This document shows, in pieces, positions 8,858-17,253 of a DNA stretch of 64,000 nt (its first letter is position 1; each line of letters begins with the position of its first letter). The notes beneath the pieces are model-generated. The model did not search any database. It was not told where the DNA came from and saw nothing but the letters and a program-made list of their open reading frames with translations. Made by a program: the position numbers and the translations under genes. The stretch is from JALSRD01 sp964476595. GTDB lineage: Bacteria; Desulfobacterota; Desulfobacteria; Desulfobacterales; JALSRD01. The DNA lies in NCBI GenBank assembly GCA_964476595.1, contig CAYZCL010000053.1:70165-134164 (forward strand), read 5' to 3'.

Positions 8858-9505
8858 ATGAAAAATGGACGCAGGAAAGTGAAGATGACCCTGTTTTCGG
8901 CGGCGCTGGTGTTTTTTGTCACCGCTGTGATGACCGGCATGGCGGGTGCCCAGGGAGGTAACGGCATGATGCGCGGCGGTATGATGCAGGGCGGCATGAT
9001 GGGGCCCAACGCCCGGTTGACCCCCGAAGAACGGCGGAAGGTCGCGCGGGTCAGGGCGGATTTCTGGAAAAAGACCGAAGACCTGCGCGGCGATATTTAT
9101 CGCAAACGTCTGGAAATGCAGATCGAAATGAGCAGGAAATCCCCGGATGAAGCCACCGTTATGAAAATCGAGGACGAACTGCTGGCGCTTCAGGGGAAAC
9201 TGGCCAGGATGCGGGTCAGGCATCAGCTGGCCCTGAAGGCCATCAATCCCCGCCTGGGCATGATGGGTCCCGGTATGATGCGCGGCGGTATGATGCAGGG
9301 CGGCATGATGGGCCGGGGCATGGGTCGACACCACGGGATGATGGGCGGTTGCATGAAAAAGAGTGGCATGATGGGCATGGGCCGGGGCGCCGGCATGATG
9401 GGTGGTGGTATGCCCGCGAATCCGGTCGGCGGTGAGGCGTCTGTGCCGGCGCCGGAGTCAACGCCTGCCGCCGGCGGAACCGGCAGCGGTGAGGCGACCC
9501 AGTAA
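8858..9505 (+). CDS. Met-rich periplasmic metal-binding protein, Spy/ZraP-like
   Basis: 215 aa. An N-terminal signal peptide (basic KNGRRKVK, hydrophobic core, cleavage around AGAQ near residue 33) sends it to the periplasm. A Met/Gly block, MMRGGMMQGGMMG, is followed by a helical charged region (residues about 48-130: LTPEERRKVARVRADFWKKTEDLRG, the heptad-type LTxxQ-like helices of Spy/CpxP/ZraP proteins), then the same Met/Gly block again and a His/Met/Cys run. Such proteins bind copper, silver or zinc and protect envelope proteins. The low-complexity tail ends in a proline/alanine linker. The duplicated block is identical at DNA level over 38 bp. Followed after 59 bp by the SHOCT gene. Confidence 0.75.
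   Translation: MKNGRRKVKMTLFSAALVFFVTAVMTGMAGAQGGNGMMRGGMMQGGMMGPNARLTPEERRKVARVRADFWKKTEDLRGDIYRKRLEMQIEMSRKSPDEATVMKIEDELLALQGKLARMRVRHQLALKAINPRLGMMGPGMMRGGMMQGGMMGRGMGRHHGMMGGCMKKSGMMGMGRGAGMMGGGMPANPVGGEASVPAPESTPAAGGTGSGEATQ
8966..9003 (+). repeat. Direct repeat encoding a Met/Gly block, copy 1
   Basis: 38 bp identical to 9275-9312, both inside the Met-rich gene and in the same frame. Identity at silent positions suggests a recent duplication or ongoing recombination rather than independent drift. Confidence 0.85.
9275..9312 (+). repeat. Direct repeat encoding a Met/Gly block, copy 2
   Basis: Second copy of the 38-bp repeat at 8966-9003. Recombination between the two would delete 309 bp in frame, removing the helical domain. 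Confidence 0.85.
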
Positions 9506-9564
9506 CGGCCAAAAAGCACGGTGCGGGCATCGGTCCGCATCGCTGAAACAGGGGGGAAACATAG

Positions 9565-9909
9565 ATGAGTGTAATTCTAATCCTATCCATTATTTTGTTG
9601 GTCCTGGGCGGTGCACCCGCCGCCCTGGCCCAGGGGCCCGGCGGCGGCTTCATGGGGCCGGGCATGATGGGTTCCTGGGGGATGCGCATGGGGTGGCCGG
9701 GCATGATCTTCATGTGGCTTTTCTGGGCGCTGATCATCGTCGGCCTGATCCTGCTGATTCGCTGGTTGCTGCAGTCTACCCGCGAAATTCGGCCCGCGGT
9801 TCCCGCCTCACCGGGTTCCCGGGCACTGGACATCCTGGCGGAACGGTACGCCCGCGGCGAAATCGACAGGGAAGAGTACGAAGAGAAAAAACGGGACCTG
9901 ATGCTTTGA
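9565..9909 (+). CDS. SHOCT domain small membrane protein
   Basis: 114 aa. A signal-like hydrophobic N-terminus (to about residue 22) is followed by a Gly/Met stretch (GGGFMGPGMMGSWGMRMG), one strong transmembrane helix (residues about 50-71, LFWALIIVGLILLIRWLL) and a C-terminal SHOCT motif, ALDILAERYARGEIDREEYEEKKRDL. SHOCT is a short helical motif often at protein ends, thought to support oligomerisation. Proteins of this build with Met/Gly runs often sit next to copper and silver resistance genes. GGGGGAAACAT precedes the ATG. Together with its neighbours it suggests a small metal-handling unit; the exact role is unknown. Confidence 0.82.
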   Translation: MSVILILSIILLVLGGAPAALAQGPGGGFMGPGMMGSWGMRMGWPGMIFMWLFWALIIVGLILLIRWLLQSTREIRPAVPASPGSRALDILAERYARGEIDREEYEEKKRDLML

Positions 9910-9972
9910 TAAACAAGTCGTCAGGTGCCGGCGGTCGGCAAGCGGGGAAAAAGGCGCAGATCACGTGCCATC

Positions 9973-10008
9973 CCGCTTGACACGCCCACTAGAATGATTT
10001 CATCTTTA
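9973..10008 (+). promoter_or_regulatory. Promoter-like element, copy B
   Basis: GCTTGACA, seven bases, TAGAATG, then TTTCATCTTT; near copy of 3411-3446. It lies 57-92 bp upstream of the HMA-domain gene and is separated from it by the GAAACCT repeats. With a 17-bp spacer the -10 would be TCATCT. Confidence 0.4.
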
Positions 10009-10012
10009 GATT

Positions 10013-10047
10013 GAAACCTGAAACCTGAAACCTGAAACCTGAAACCT
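10013..10047 (+). repeat. Five tandem GAAACCT heptamers
   Basis: Five perfect copies of a 7-bp unit directly after the promoter-like element and 18 bp before the HMA gene start. Copy number of such short tandem repeats can vary by slippage. It would lie in the untranslated leader if the upstream element is the promoter. Confidence 0.9.
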
Positions 10048-10064
10048 GCACAAAGGAAAAAATC

Positions 10065-10271
10065 ATGGCCAACAAGGAGACATTTTCCATACCCAATATT
10101 TCCTGTGGACACTGCACCCTGTCCATCCGCAACGAACTGGGTGAACTGCCCGGCGTTTCCAGGGTGGAGGGCGACGTGGAGGCCAAGACCGTTACTGTAG
10201 AGTGGGACGAACCGGCCAGCCGCGAGAAGATTCTCGAAACCCTGAAGGAGATCAATTACCCGGCCGCCTGA
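10065..10271 (+). CDS. HMA-domain copper chaperone-like protein (CopZ type)
   Basis: 68 aa, a single heavy-metal-associated domain with beta-alpha-beta-beta-alpha-beta layout. The metal-binding motif is ISCGHC with Cys14 and Cys17, followed by LSIRNELGELPGVSRVEGD and the closing ILETLKEINYPAA. CopZ-type proteins carry Cu(I) in the cytoplasm to P-type ATPases or sensors. The MxCxxC methionine is replaced by isoleucine, as in several anaerobe homologues. GGAAAAAATC precedes the ATG. The stop lies 16 bp inside the convergent dppF-type gene (overlap 10256-10271). No copper ATPase is in the window, so its partner must be elsewhere. Confidence 0.88.
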   Translation: MANKETFSIPNISCGHCTLSIRNELGELPGVSRVEGDVEAKTVTVEWDEPASREKILETLKEINYPAA

Positions 10272-11311
10272 GTCCCGGGAGAATGATCCGGTGCGTCCAC
10301 CGCGTGGCACGACACCATGACCCCGTCGGCTACGGGCCGCAGGTGGGGGCGCTCCCGGCGGCAGACGTCCATCACCCGGGGGCAGCGGGGGTGAAAAGCA
10401 CACCCCGCGGGCGGGTCGATGGGATTGGGAATCTCGCCGGCCACGGGGACCCGCTTGCGGCCGGTCATCTCGATGTCCGGGATGGTGTCCAGCAGCAGCC
10501 GGGTGTAGGGATGGCGGGGATTCTCGAAGAGGGTGTCGGCCGGGGCGGATTCGCACAGGCGGCCCAGGTACATGACGCCGATGCGGTCGGCCATGTGGCG
10601 CACCACGGCCAGGTCGTGGGAAATAAACAGGTAGGACAACCCCAGGCGCCGCTGCAGCTCGCTCATCAGGTTCAGGATCTGGGCCTGTACGGAGACATCC
10701 AGCGCCGAGGTGGGTTCGTCGCAGACGATGAACCGCGGGTCGCTGGCCAGGGCGCGGGCGATGGAGATGCGCTGACGCTGGCCGCCGGAGAATTCGTGGG
10801 GGTACTTCTGCCCGTCTTCGGGTGAGAGCCCCACCTGGGTCAGCAGCTGGGCCGTGCGGTCGATGATGGCCTGCTTGTCTTTCAGCAGGCCGAAGGCGCG
10901 GATGGGTTCGCTGATGATGTTGAACACCCGCCAGCGCGGGTTGAGGCTGGCGTATGGGTCCTGGAAGATCATGGCCATCTTGCGCCGGATGGCGGCCAGT
11001 TCGCTGCGGCGCTGCAGCCCGGCCAGGTCCTGGCCGTCGAATTCGATGGTGCCGGCCGTGGGCCGGTATAGTCCCACCACCAGGTTGGCCACCGTGGACT
11101 TGCCGCAGCCCGACTCTCCCACCAGGGCGAAGGTGTGCCCCCTTTGAATGTCGAAATCGATGCCGCTGACGGCCCGCAGGATCTGCCGGGGTTTGCCCTC
11201 CAGCAGGCGGTTGAGCAGCGGCCGGGAGACATCGAAGTAGCGCTTCAGGCCCCGGACGCGCAGCAGCACGTCGCCTCCGCCGGTGGTTTGCGTCGCCTGC
11301 GCCCCGTTCAT
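10256..11311 (-). CDS. dppF: Peptide ABC transporter ATP-binding protein (DppF/OppF type)
   Basis: 351 aa. One ABC domain with Walker A GESGCGKST, signature FSGGQRQRISIARAL, Walker B FIVCDEPTSALDVS and the C-terminal oligopeptide/dipeptide extension (IPNPIDPPAGCAFHPRCP with its cysteine pattern). It powers import together with DppD. The start at 11311 overlaps the dppD stop by 4 bp (ATGA), so translation is coupled; the open frame continues further upstream only by chance. It is the last gene of the transporter operon, and its 3' end overlaps the convergent HMA gene by 16 bp. Confidence 0.92.
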   Translation of the reverse strand: MNGAQATQTTGGGDVLLRVRGLKRYFDVSRPLLNRLLEGKPRQILRAVSGIDFDIQRGHTFALVGESGCGKSTVANLVVGLYRPTAGTIEFDGQDLAGLQRRSELAAIRRKMAMIFQDPYASLNPRWRVFNIISEPIRAFGLLKDKQAIIDRTAQLLTQVGLSPEDGQKYPHEFSGGQRQRISIARALASDPRFIVCDEPTSALDVSVQAQILNLMSELQRRLGLSYLFISHDLAVVRHMADRIGVMYLGRLCESAPADTLFENPRHPYTRLLLDTIPDIEMTGRKRVPVAGEIPNPIDPPAGCAFHPRCPRVMDVCRRERPHLRPVADGVMVSCHAVDAPDHSPGTQAAG

Positions 11312-12279
11312 GAAGACCCCCCGTACAGCCAGCAGGCCACCTGCGATTGCCCTACGTTGACCAGATCCGGCCGCTCCCGGCGGCAGCGTTCGAAAGCCTG
11401 CGGGCATCGGGGGTGAAAGGCGCAGCCGGACGGAATCTCGGTCAGCCGCGGCATGCTGCCGTCGATCTGGTTGAGCTTTTCCACCCGTCGGTGCAGCGAG
11501 GGAATGGCGCCCATGAGTCCCCGCGCATAGGGATGCCGGGCCTTCTTGACCACCTCCCGTACGCCGCCGATCTCGACGATGCGCCCGGCGTACATCACGG
11601 CCACGCGGTCGGAGATCTCGGCGATGACCCCCATGTCGTGGGTGATCAGGATGACGGCCGTGTCGTACTGCTCGCACAGCTGCTTGAGCAGGATGATGAT
11701 CTGGGCCTGGATGGAGACGTCCAGGGCCGTGGTCGGCTCGTCGGCGATCACCAGCCGGGGGTTGGCGCACAGCGCCAGGGCGATGACCACCCGCTGGCGC
11801 ATGCCCCCCGAAAACTGGTGCGGGTAGTGGTCGATGCGCTTATCGGCCGCCGGAATCCCCACGTCCTGCAACAGCTTCACCGCCCGCCGGCGGGCCTCCT
11901 CGTGGTTCAGCGAGGTGTGCGTCTGAATGGTCTCCACCAGTTGCCGACCCACGGTGTAGAGCGGGTTGAGGCTGGTGAGGGGGTCCTGGAAGATCATGCC
12001 GATCTGCCGTCCGCGAAGCCGCCGCATCTGGCCGTAGGGCAGGTTGTCGATGCGGCGGCCGTCGAGGCGGATCTCTCCGGCGGCGATACGGCCGGGCGGC
12101 TCCAGCAGGCCGATGATGGCCTGCCCGGTCAGGGATTTTCCGGCGCCGGACTCGCCCACCACGCCGAACACCTCGCCGGGCATGACGTCGAAGGAGACGT
12201 CGTCGACGGCCACAAGCGTCCCCCGGCGGGTGTTAAATTCGATACGCAGGTGTTCAACGTGCAACAACGGTTCGCTCAT
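11308..12279 (-). CDS. dppD: Peptide ABC transporter ATP-binding protein (DppD/OppD type)
   Basis: 323 aa. Walker A GESGAGKSLTG, signature FSGGMRQRVVIALAL, Walker B LVIADEPTTALDVS, and the OppD C-terminal motif IPSGCAFHPRCPQAFERC with three cysteines. It pairs with DppF on the cytoplasmic face of the permease dimer. Starts 12 bp after the dppC stop. Order dppA-B-C-D-F is the canonical one for dipeptide/oligopeptide importers. Confidence 0.93.
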   Translation of the reverse strand: MSEPLLHVEHLRIEFNTRRGTLVAVDDVSFDVMPGEVFGVVGESGAGKSLTGQAIIGLLEPPGRIAAGEIRLDGRRIDNLPYGQMRRLRGRQIGMIFQDPLTSLNPLYTVGRQLVETIQTHTSLNHEEARRRAVKLLQDVGIPAADKRIDHYPHQFSGGMRQRVVIALALCANPRLVIADEPTTALDVSIQAQIIILLKQLCEQYDTAVILITHDMGVIAEISDRVAVMYAGRIVEIGGVREVVKKARHPYARGLMGAIPSLHRRVEKLNQIDGSMPRLTEIPSGCAFHPRCPQAFERCRRERPDLVNVGQSQVACWLYGGSS

Positions 12280-12291
12280 GGCCGGCCGGTA

Positions 12292-13257
12292 CTACCTCAG
12301 CTTGGGGTTCAGGGCGTCGCGCATCCAGTCGCCCAGCAGGTTGACGGCCAGCACCAGGATGGCCAGGGCCGCACTGGGGAAAATGGTGATCCACCACTCC
12401 CCGGAAAACAGGTAATCGTTGCCGATGCGGATCAGGGTGCCCAGCGACGGCTCGGTGGGTGGCACGCCCACTCCCAGGAAGGACAGGGTCGCCTCGGTGA
12501 TGATGGCCACGGCCAGGTGGATGGTGGCGATCACCAGCACCGGCCCCATGACGTTGGGCAGGATGTGGCGCAGCATGATCTTCACCGGGTGGATGCCGAT
12601 GACCCGCGCCGCCTGAACGTACTCGCGGTTTCGCTCCACCATGGTGGAGCTGCGCACCGTGCGGGCGTATTGCACCCATCCGGAGATGCCGATGGAGAAA
12701 ATCAGCACGGTCAGCGCCAGTTCCTCGGCGCGCGCTTCGGGGATCACCGTGCGCAGGATGCCGTCGGTGAGCAGTGCGATCAGAATGGCCGGAAAGCTGA
12801 TCTGGATCTCGGCCACGCGCATGATGACGGCGTCCAGCCAGCCGCCGGCATAGCCCGAGACGATGCCCAGACCCACCCCCAGCACCATGGAGAAGATCAC
12901 GCTCAGAAAACCCACCTCCAGCGAGATGCGCGAACCGTAAAGAATGGTGGACAGCACGTCGCGTCCCTGGTCGTCGGTGCCCAGCAGGTATTTCGGATTG
13001 CCGTCGGCCATCCAGGACGGCGGCGTGTGGGCGTCAAGCAGGTCCAGGCTGGCCATGTCGAAGGGGTTCTGCGGGGCGATCCAGGGCGCCAGCACCGCGC
13101 TCAGGATGATCAGCACCGTGACGGCCGTGGCCGCCACGGTCACCGGCGAGTGGATAAAAGAGTAAAAGATGTCCCCGTCGGCGGCCCTTCGCAGGGCGTC
13201 GGCTGCGCGGCGGTGCAAGGGGATGTGGACGGCCTGCAGGCTTGCCGGTTTAGCCAT
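12292..13257 (-). CDS. dppC: Peptide ABC transporter permease (DppC/OppC type)
   Basis: 321 aa inner-membrane permease with an N-terminal OppC-type helix, the extracytoplasmic WIAPQNPFD segment, GTDDQGRDVLSTILYGSRISL, and the cytoplasmic coupling motif EYVQAARVIGIHPVKIMLRHILPN (EAA loop). About six membrane segments. Overlaps dppB by 8 bp, so they are cotranslated. Forms the channel with DppB. Confidence 0.92.
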   Translation of the reverse strand: MAKPASLQAVHIPLHRRAADALRRAADGDIFYSFIHSPVTVAATAVTVLIILSAVLAPWIAPQNPFDMASLDLLDAHTPPSWMADGNPKYLLGTDDQGRDVLSTILYGSRISLEVGFLSVIFSMVLGVGLGIVSGYAGGWLDAVIMRVAEIQISFPAILIALLTDGILRTVIPEARAEELALTVLIFSIGISGWVQYARTVRSSTMVERNREYVQAARVIGIHPVKIMLRHILPNVMGPVLVIATIHLAVAIITEATLSFLGVGVPPTEPSLGTLIRIGNDYLFSGEWWITIFPSAALAILVLAVNLLGDWMRDALNPKLR

Positions 13258-14239
13258 GACCGCCCGCCTTTCCGATGTCGACCCGCAGCCGGGGGTCGAC
13301 CACGTAGTAGAGGATGTCCACGATCAGGTTGATGACCACGAAGAAAAAAGCCACCAGGATCAGGTAGGCCGACATAATGGGGATGTCGACGTTGTGAATG
13401 GCCTGCAGGAACAGCAGGCCCATGCCCGGCCACTGGAAGACCGTCTCGGTGATGATGGCGAAGGCGATGATGGAGCCGATCTGCAGCCCCGTGATGGTGA
13501 TCACCGGCACCAGGGTGTTTTTCAGGGCGTGTCCGAAGTTGATGGCCCGGTCGGTCAGGCCCCGGGCGCGGGCGAACTTGATGTAGTCGGTGCGCAGCAC
13601 CTCCAGCATCTCCGACCGGATCAGGCGCATGATCAGCGTCAGCTGGAACATTCCCAGGGTGATGGCCGGCATGATCAGGGCCTTGAGGCCGCTGACCGTC
13701 AGCAGCCCCGTGGTCCAGCCGCCGATGGCCACGACTTCTCCCCGGCCGTAGGATGGCAGCCAGCCCAGGATGACTGCAAAGACGAAGATCAGCAGGATGC
13801 CGATCAGGAACGTGGGCAGCGAGATGCCGATGAGCGAGAAGGTCATGAAGACGCGGCTCAGGAACCCGCTGCGGTGCAGGCCGGTGTAGACCCCCATGGG
13901 GATGCCGATGACCAGCGAGAACAGGGCCGCTACCAGGGACAGCTCCAGGGTGGCCGGCAGCCGCTCCTCAAACAGTTCGGCCACCGGCCGCTTGTACTGG
14001 TAGGAGAGGCCGAACTTGCCCTGCACGGCATGGCCCACGAAGCGTGCGAACTGCACCAGCGGCGGGTCGTTGAGGCCCAGCGCCTCGCGCAGCGCTTCGC
14101 GTTCCTGCATGGAAGTTTCGATCCCCACCATCTGGTGGACGGGATCTCCCACGTAGTTGAACATCAGGAAGGCCACCATGGCCACCACCAGCATGACGAA
14201 TACCGATTGGGCCAGGCGACGTATGATGAAAGCCGGCAT
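13250..14239 (-). CDS. dppB: Peptide ABC transporter permease (DppB/OppB type)
   Basis: 329 aa. Typical OppB start (IIRRLAQSVFVMLVVAMVAFLMF), a periplasmic region with LREALGLNDPPLVQFARFV and GLSYQYKRPV, and the EAA loop DYIKFARARGLTDRAINFGHALKNT. Six membrane segments. It is separated from dppA by 59 bp containing a strong hairpin with a T-run, which should reduce transcription of dppBCDF relative to dppA. Confidence 0.92.
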   Translation of the reverse strand: MPAFIIRRLAQSVFVMLVVAMVAFLMFNYVGDPVHQMVGIETSMQEREALREALGLNDPPLVQFARFVGHAVQGKFGLSYQYKRPVAELFEERLPATLELSLVAALFSLVIGIPMGVYTGLHRSGFLSRVFMTFSLIGISLPTFLIGILLIFVFAVILGWLPSYGRGEVVAIGGWTTGLLTVSGLKALIMPAITLGMFQLTLIMRLIRSEMLEVLRTDYIKFARARGLTDRAINFGHALKNTLVPVITITGLQIGSIIAFAIITETVFQWPGMGLLFLQAIHNVDIPIMSAYLILVAFFFVVINLIVDILYYVVDPRLRVDIGKAGGHG

Positions 14240-14252
14240 CTGTTGCTTACTG

Positions 14253-14292
14253 AAAAGGACCGTTTCCCCGCGGTAAGCGGGGGAAACGGTCC
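14253..14292 (-). terminator. Hairpin with T-run between dppA and dppB
   Basis: 13-bp perfect stem (14257-14269 with 14280-14292), 10-nt loop, then TTTT on the minus strand at 14256-14253. It has the form of a leaky intrinsic terminator or an RNA-stabilising hairpin after the binding-protein gene. Confidence 0.75.
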
Positions 14293-14298
14293 CTGCGG

Positions 14299-15891
14299 TT
14301 ATTTGATGTTGACGAAATAGAGCATGAAGACGTTGTCGGCGCGCTGGACCAGGTCGACGTTGTCTTTTTTACCCCAGGCCAGGGACTGCTGGTGCAGCGG
14401 GATGTATCCCACGTCCTTGTTCAGCAGCTCGTAGGCCTCCTTGATCATCAGGTTGCGCTTGGCGATGTCGGTTTCGCTGAGGATCTTGTCCGTCAGGGCA
14501 TCGATCTTGGGGTTGGAGTAGCCGCCCAGGTTGAACTTGCCGCGGCCGGTCTTGGGGTCGCGGGTGTCGATCAGGTTGTAGAGCACGTTCCAGCTGTCGA
14601 AGCTCGACGGCGTCCAGCCCAGCAGGTAAAACTCGGTGTCGTAGGACAGCACTTTCTTGAAATACTGGGCCTTGGGCTGGGCCTTGAGGTTGACCTTGAT
14701 GCCCACCTTGGCCAGCATGGAAACCACCGCCTGGGCGATCTGCTCGTCGTTGACGTAGCGGTTGTTGGGCGCGTCCATGCACATGGTGAAGCCGTTGGGG
14801 TAGCCGGCCTCGGCCAGCAGCTTCTTGGAAGCCGCGGGGTCGTAGGGATAGCGCTTGAAGTCCTTGGCGTAGGACGGGAACAGCTTGGGCGAGATCATGA
14901 GCGCCGAGGGCTCGGAAAGGCCGCGCATGATCTTTTTCTTGATGGCCTGGATGTCGATGGCCTGGTAGATGGCCTTTCTCACCCGCACATCCTTGAGCGG
15001 GTTCTTGCCCTTGATGTCGGAGCAGGGCAGTTCGTCGTAGGTCTGGTTCATGCCCAGGAAGATGGTGCGCAGCTCCGGGCCCACCAGCACCGAGGTGCCG
15101 GCATGCTTGTCGATGCGCTTGATGTCCTGCACGGGCACGGGGTACATCATGTCCACTTCGCCGGACAGCAGTGCCGCCACGCGGGTGGCGTCCGAGGAGA
15201 TGGGTGTGAAAATCACGCGGGTCAGGTTGTGCTTGGGCTTGTCCCACCAGCCCTTGTAAGGCTCCAGCACGGTCTTGACGTCTTTCTGGCGCTCGGTGAC
15301 GATGAAGGCGCCGGTGCCGTTCTCGTGGCGCGTGGCGTAGTTTTCCTTGCCGGACTTAACGTTGGCCGATTCGGTGGCGCCGTGCTTTTCGCACCACTCC
15401 TTGTCCATGATGAACCAGCTGGCCCACTCCGAGATGAGAATCGGGTTGGGGGCCTTGGTGATCACGTCCACCGTGTAGTCGTCGATCTTCTTCATCTCCT
15501 TGACGGTGGAAACGCGGGTCTTGAAGTCGGAGCCTTCCGACATGGCGCGGTGGTAGGAGAAGATGACGTCGTCGGCCGTGAAGGGGTTGCCGTTGTGGAA
15601 CTTGACGCCCTTGCGCAGGTAGAAGCGCCAGCGGGTGGGTTCTTTGATTTCCCAACGTTCCGCCAGGGCGGGCTCGATCTCCAGGTTGGGCCCCCGGCGC
15701 ACCAGGCCCTCGTAGACGTTTCCGAGGAAGCCGATCAGGAAGGTTTCGTTGAGCGAGTGGGGGTCCAGGGACATGAGATCGCCCTGAAAGGCCCACTTGA
15801 GGGTCTTGGCCTGCGCCGGCGCGGACAGGGGAGACAGGCACAGGGCCGCCACGGCCACCACGAGAGTCATACCGAACAATAATTTACGCAT
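14299..15891 (-). CDS. dppA: Peptide ABC transporter substrate-binding protein (SBP family 5)
   Basis: 530 aa with a Sec signal peptide (MRKLLFGMTLVVAVAALCL, cleavage near AQA-K). Family 5 signature in LAERWEIKEPTRWRFYLRKGVKFHNGNPFTADDV is recognisable, as are the lobe-closing repeats near the C-terminus. It binds peptides in the periplasm and delivers them to DppBC. The ATG at 15891 sits right after GGAGGTG; the GTG at 15897 is part of that ribosome-binding site. It follows an M20 peptidase gene by 35 bp, which would fit degradation of the imported peptides. No lipobox, so it is soluble. Confidence 0.92.
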   Translation of the reverse strand: MRKLLFGMTLVVAVAALCLSPLSAPAQAKTLKWAFQGDLMSLDPHSLNETFLIGFLGNVYEGLVRRGPNLEIEPALAERWEIKEPTRWRFYLRKGVKFHNGNPFTADDVIFSYHRAMSEGSDFKTRVSTVKEMKKIDDYTVDVITKAPNPILISEWASWFIMDKEWCEKHGATESANVKSGKENYATRHENGTGAFIVTERQKDVKTVLEPYKGWWDKPKHNLTRVIFTPISSDATRVAALLSGEVDMMYPVPVQDIKRIDKHAGTSVLVGPELRTIFLGMNQTYDELPCSDIKGKNPLKDVRVRKAIYQAIDIQAIKKKIMRGLSEPSALMISPKLFPSYAKDFKRYPYDPAASKKLLAEAGYPNGFTMCMDAPNNRYVNDEQIAQAVVSMLAKVGIKVNLKAQPKAQYFKKVLSYDTEFYLLGWTPSSFDSWNVLYNLIDTRDPKTGRGKFNLGGYSNPKIDALTDKILSETDIAKRNLMIKEAYELLNKDVGYIPLHQQSLAWGKKDNVDLVQRADNVFMLYFVNIK

Positions 15892-15926
15892 TTGCACCTC
15901 CGTACTGAAAAAGGGTTGTTGTCGAA

Positions 15927-17012
15927 TCAGCAGTAATGGACTTTCTCAACCTTTTTGAGAAATGCTTCCAGCAAGTCGTAAAGCCGGGTGAGGCTGTCGA
16001 TGTTGACGTGTTCATCCGCGGTGTGGGCGCTGTCGTCCCCGTCGGCCCCCCACACCACGCCGCAGATGCCGTAGTCGGACACGAAACGCGCGTCACTGGC
16101 GCCGTGCTCTGCACCGGACCGGATCGTGTCGGACAGTTCCAGCAGCAGGGACAGGTAGGGACACCGGCCGCTGGTGAACATGGGTTCGCGGGCCAGGACC
16201 GTCAGTTCCCCCGACACCGCCGCACGCATTTGCTCGAGGAGCCGGTCGATGTCGTCATTTTCGGTGTACCGGATGTCCAGGGTCGCCTCGGCGCGGTCCG
16301 GCACCTGGTTGAACGATCGGCCGGCCCGGATGAGGCTGAGGTTCAGCGTGCGGTGCCAATGGTCTTCGGTGGATTGGCGGAAAAAGCCCTTGATGCGGCC
16401 ATAGTCCTCGAACAGGTTTTCGATGGCGTTCTCCCCCAGCCAGGGACGGGCGCCGTGGGCGGCCCTGCCGCGGCTGACGAGCCCGAGGGTCAGCAGCCCC
16501 TTCTCCTTGACCACCACCTTGTTCACCCGGCCGCCGTCCAGTGCGATGCAGAACTCGGGCTCGATCTGCTCGAGGGCCTTTTGGGCCCCATCGTGCCCCC
16601 CGACCTCTTCGTCGCCGGTAATCAGGATGCCGAAAGGCAGGTCGGACTGGTCTTTTCCCTGGCGGCCCAGCCGTTCCAGGTAGCGCTTCATCAGCACCAA
16701 CGAGAGGGCCACGGCGTACTTGTCGTCGATGCTGCCGCGGCCGTAGAGTCTGCCGTCCCGGATGCTCGGCTCGAAGAGGGCCTCGGGGCCGTCCACCACG
16801 TCGATGTGGCTCATGAGCAGCACCGGCACGAAGCGTTCGTTGGGCAGGGCCAGGATGGAGGGTGTTCCCCGGTGATCGATGCGTCGGTAGGCGATGCCGT
16901 TGGCGTCCAAATAGGACGTGACGTACGCCGCGCACTCCAGGATCTGCTGGGGATCGGCATGCGTAGAACGAAATCGGATCAGATCCTGGGTCAGTGCGAC
17001 GATTTCCTGCAT
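15927..17012 (-). CDS. M20 family metallopeptidase (ArgE/DapE/CPG2-like)
   Basis: 361 aa. Metal-binding motifs of family M20 are visible: LLMSHIDVVDGP (His/Asp), YGRGSIDDKYAVALSL (bridging Asp), catalytic ITGDEEVGGHDG, and a late HTADEHVNI carrying the last histidine ligand. The dimerisation domain contains RGRAAHGARPWLGENAI. Substrates of such enzymes are small peptides or N-acyl amino acids. As the first gene of the dpp operon it probably acts on what the transporter brings in. No strong ribosome-binding site precedes the ATG; the promoter at 17162-17134 is strong. Confidence 0.9.
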   Translation of the reverse strand: MQEIVALTQDLIRFRSTHADPQQILECAAYVTSYLDANGIAYRRIDHRGTPSILALPNERFVPVLLMSHIDVVDGPEALFEPSIRDGRLYGRGSIDDKYAVALSLVLMKRYLERLGRQGKDQSDLPFGILITGDEEVGGHDGAQKALEQIEPEFCIALDGGRVNKVVVKEKGLLTLGLVSRGRAAHGARPWLGENAIENLFEDYGRIKGFFRQSTEDHWHRTLNLSLIRAGRSFNQVPDRAEATLDIRYTENDDIDRLLEQMRAAVSGELTVLAREPMFTSGRCPYLSLLLELSDTIRSGAEHGASDARFVSDYGICGVVWGADGDDSAHTADEHVNIDSLTRLYDLLEAFLKKVEKVHYC

Positions 17013-17133
17013 GACTGGGTCCGTGACCTATAGAGGATGCGCTGCCTCGACAACGCGGTTGTTCGGGGATTCGCCTGGCCCTGACCGACTTCTGGCGGTG
17101 GGCGGGGTTGTTTCCGTACCTCAGGTGGGCTGT

Positions 17134-17162
17134 ACTATAAAGAAGCCTCCGGGGGGCGTCAA
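17134..17162 (-). promoter_or_regulatory. Promoter of the M20-dpp operon
   Basis: TTGACG, 17-bp spacer, TATAGT on the minus strand, preceded by GC (GCTTGACG). Start of transcription would be near 17127, leaving a leader of about 115 nt. Confidence 0.75.
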
Positions 17163-17253
17163 GCAAAAAGCCGGCCCCGCCGGGCGGCAACCGGGCGTGC
17201 GTGGCCCGGTGTCTACCCGGCAAGACCGACTTTGCCTGGAGAACGTGCGGCCG

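Noticed and set aside
8749..8961. Small leader gene starting after AAGGAG at 8749
   Set aside because: Good ribosome-binding site, but the reading frame runs into the Met-rich gene in another frame and the translation has no recognisable character. Kept only as a note.
10013..10047. Possible CRISPR-like array
   Set aside because: The repeat unit is only 7 bp and there are no spacers; it is a simple tandem repeat.
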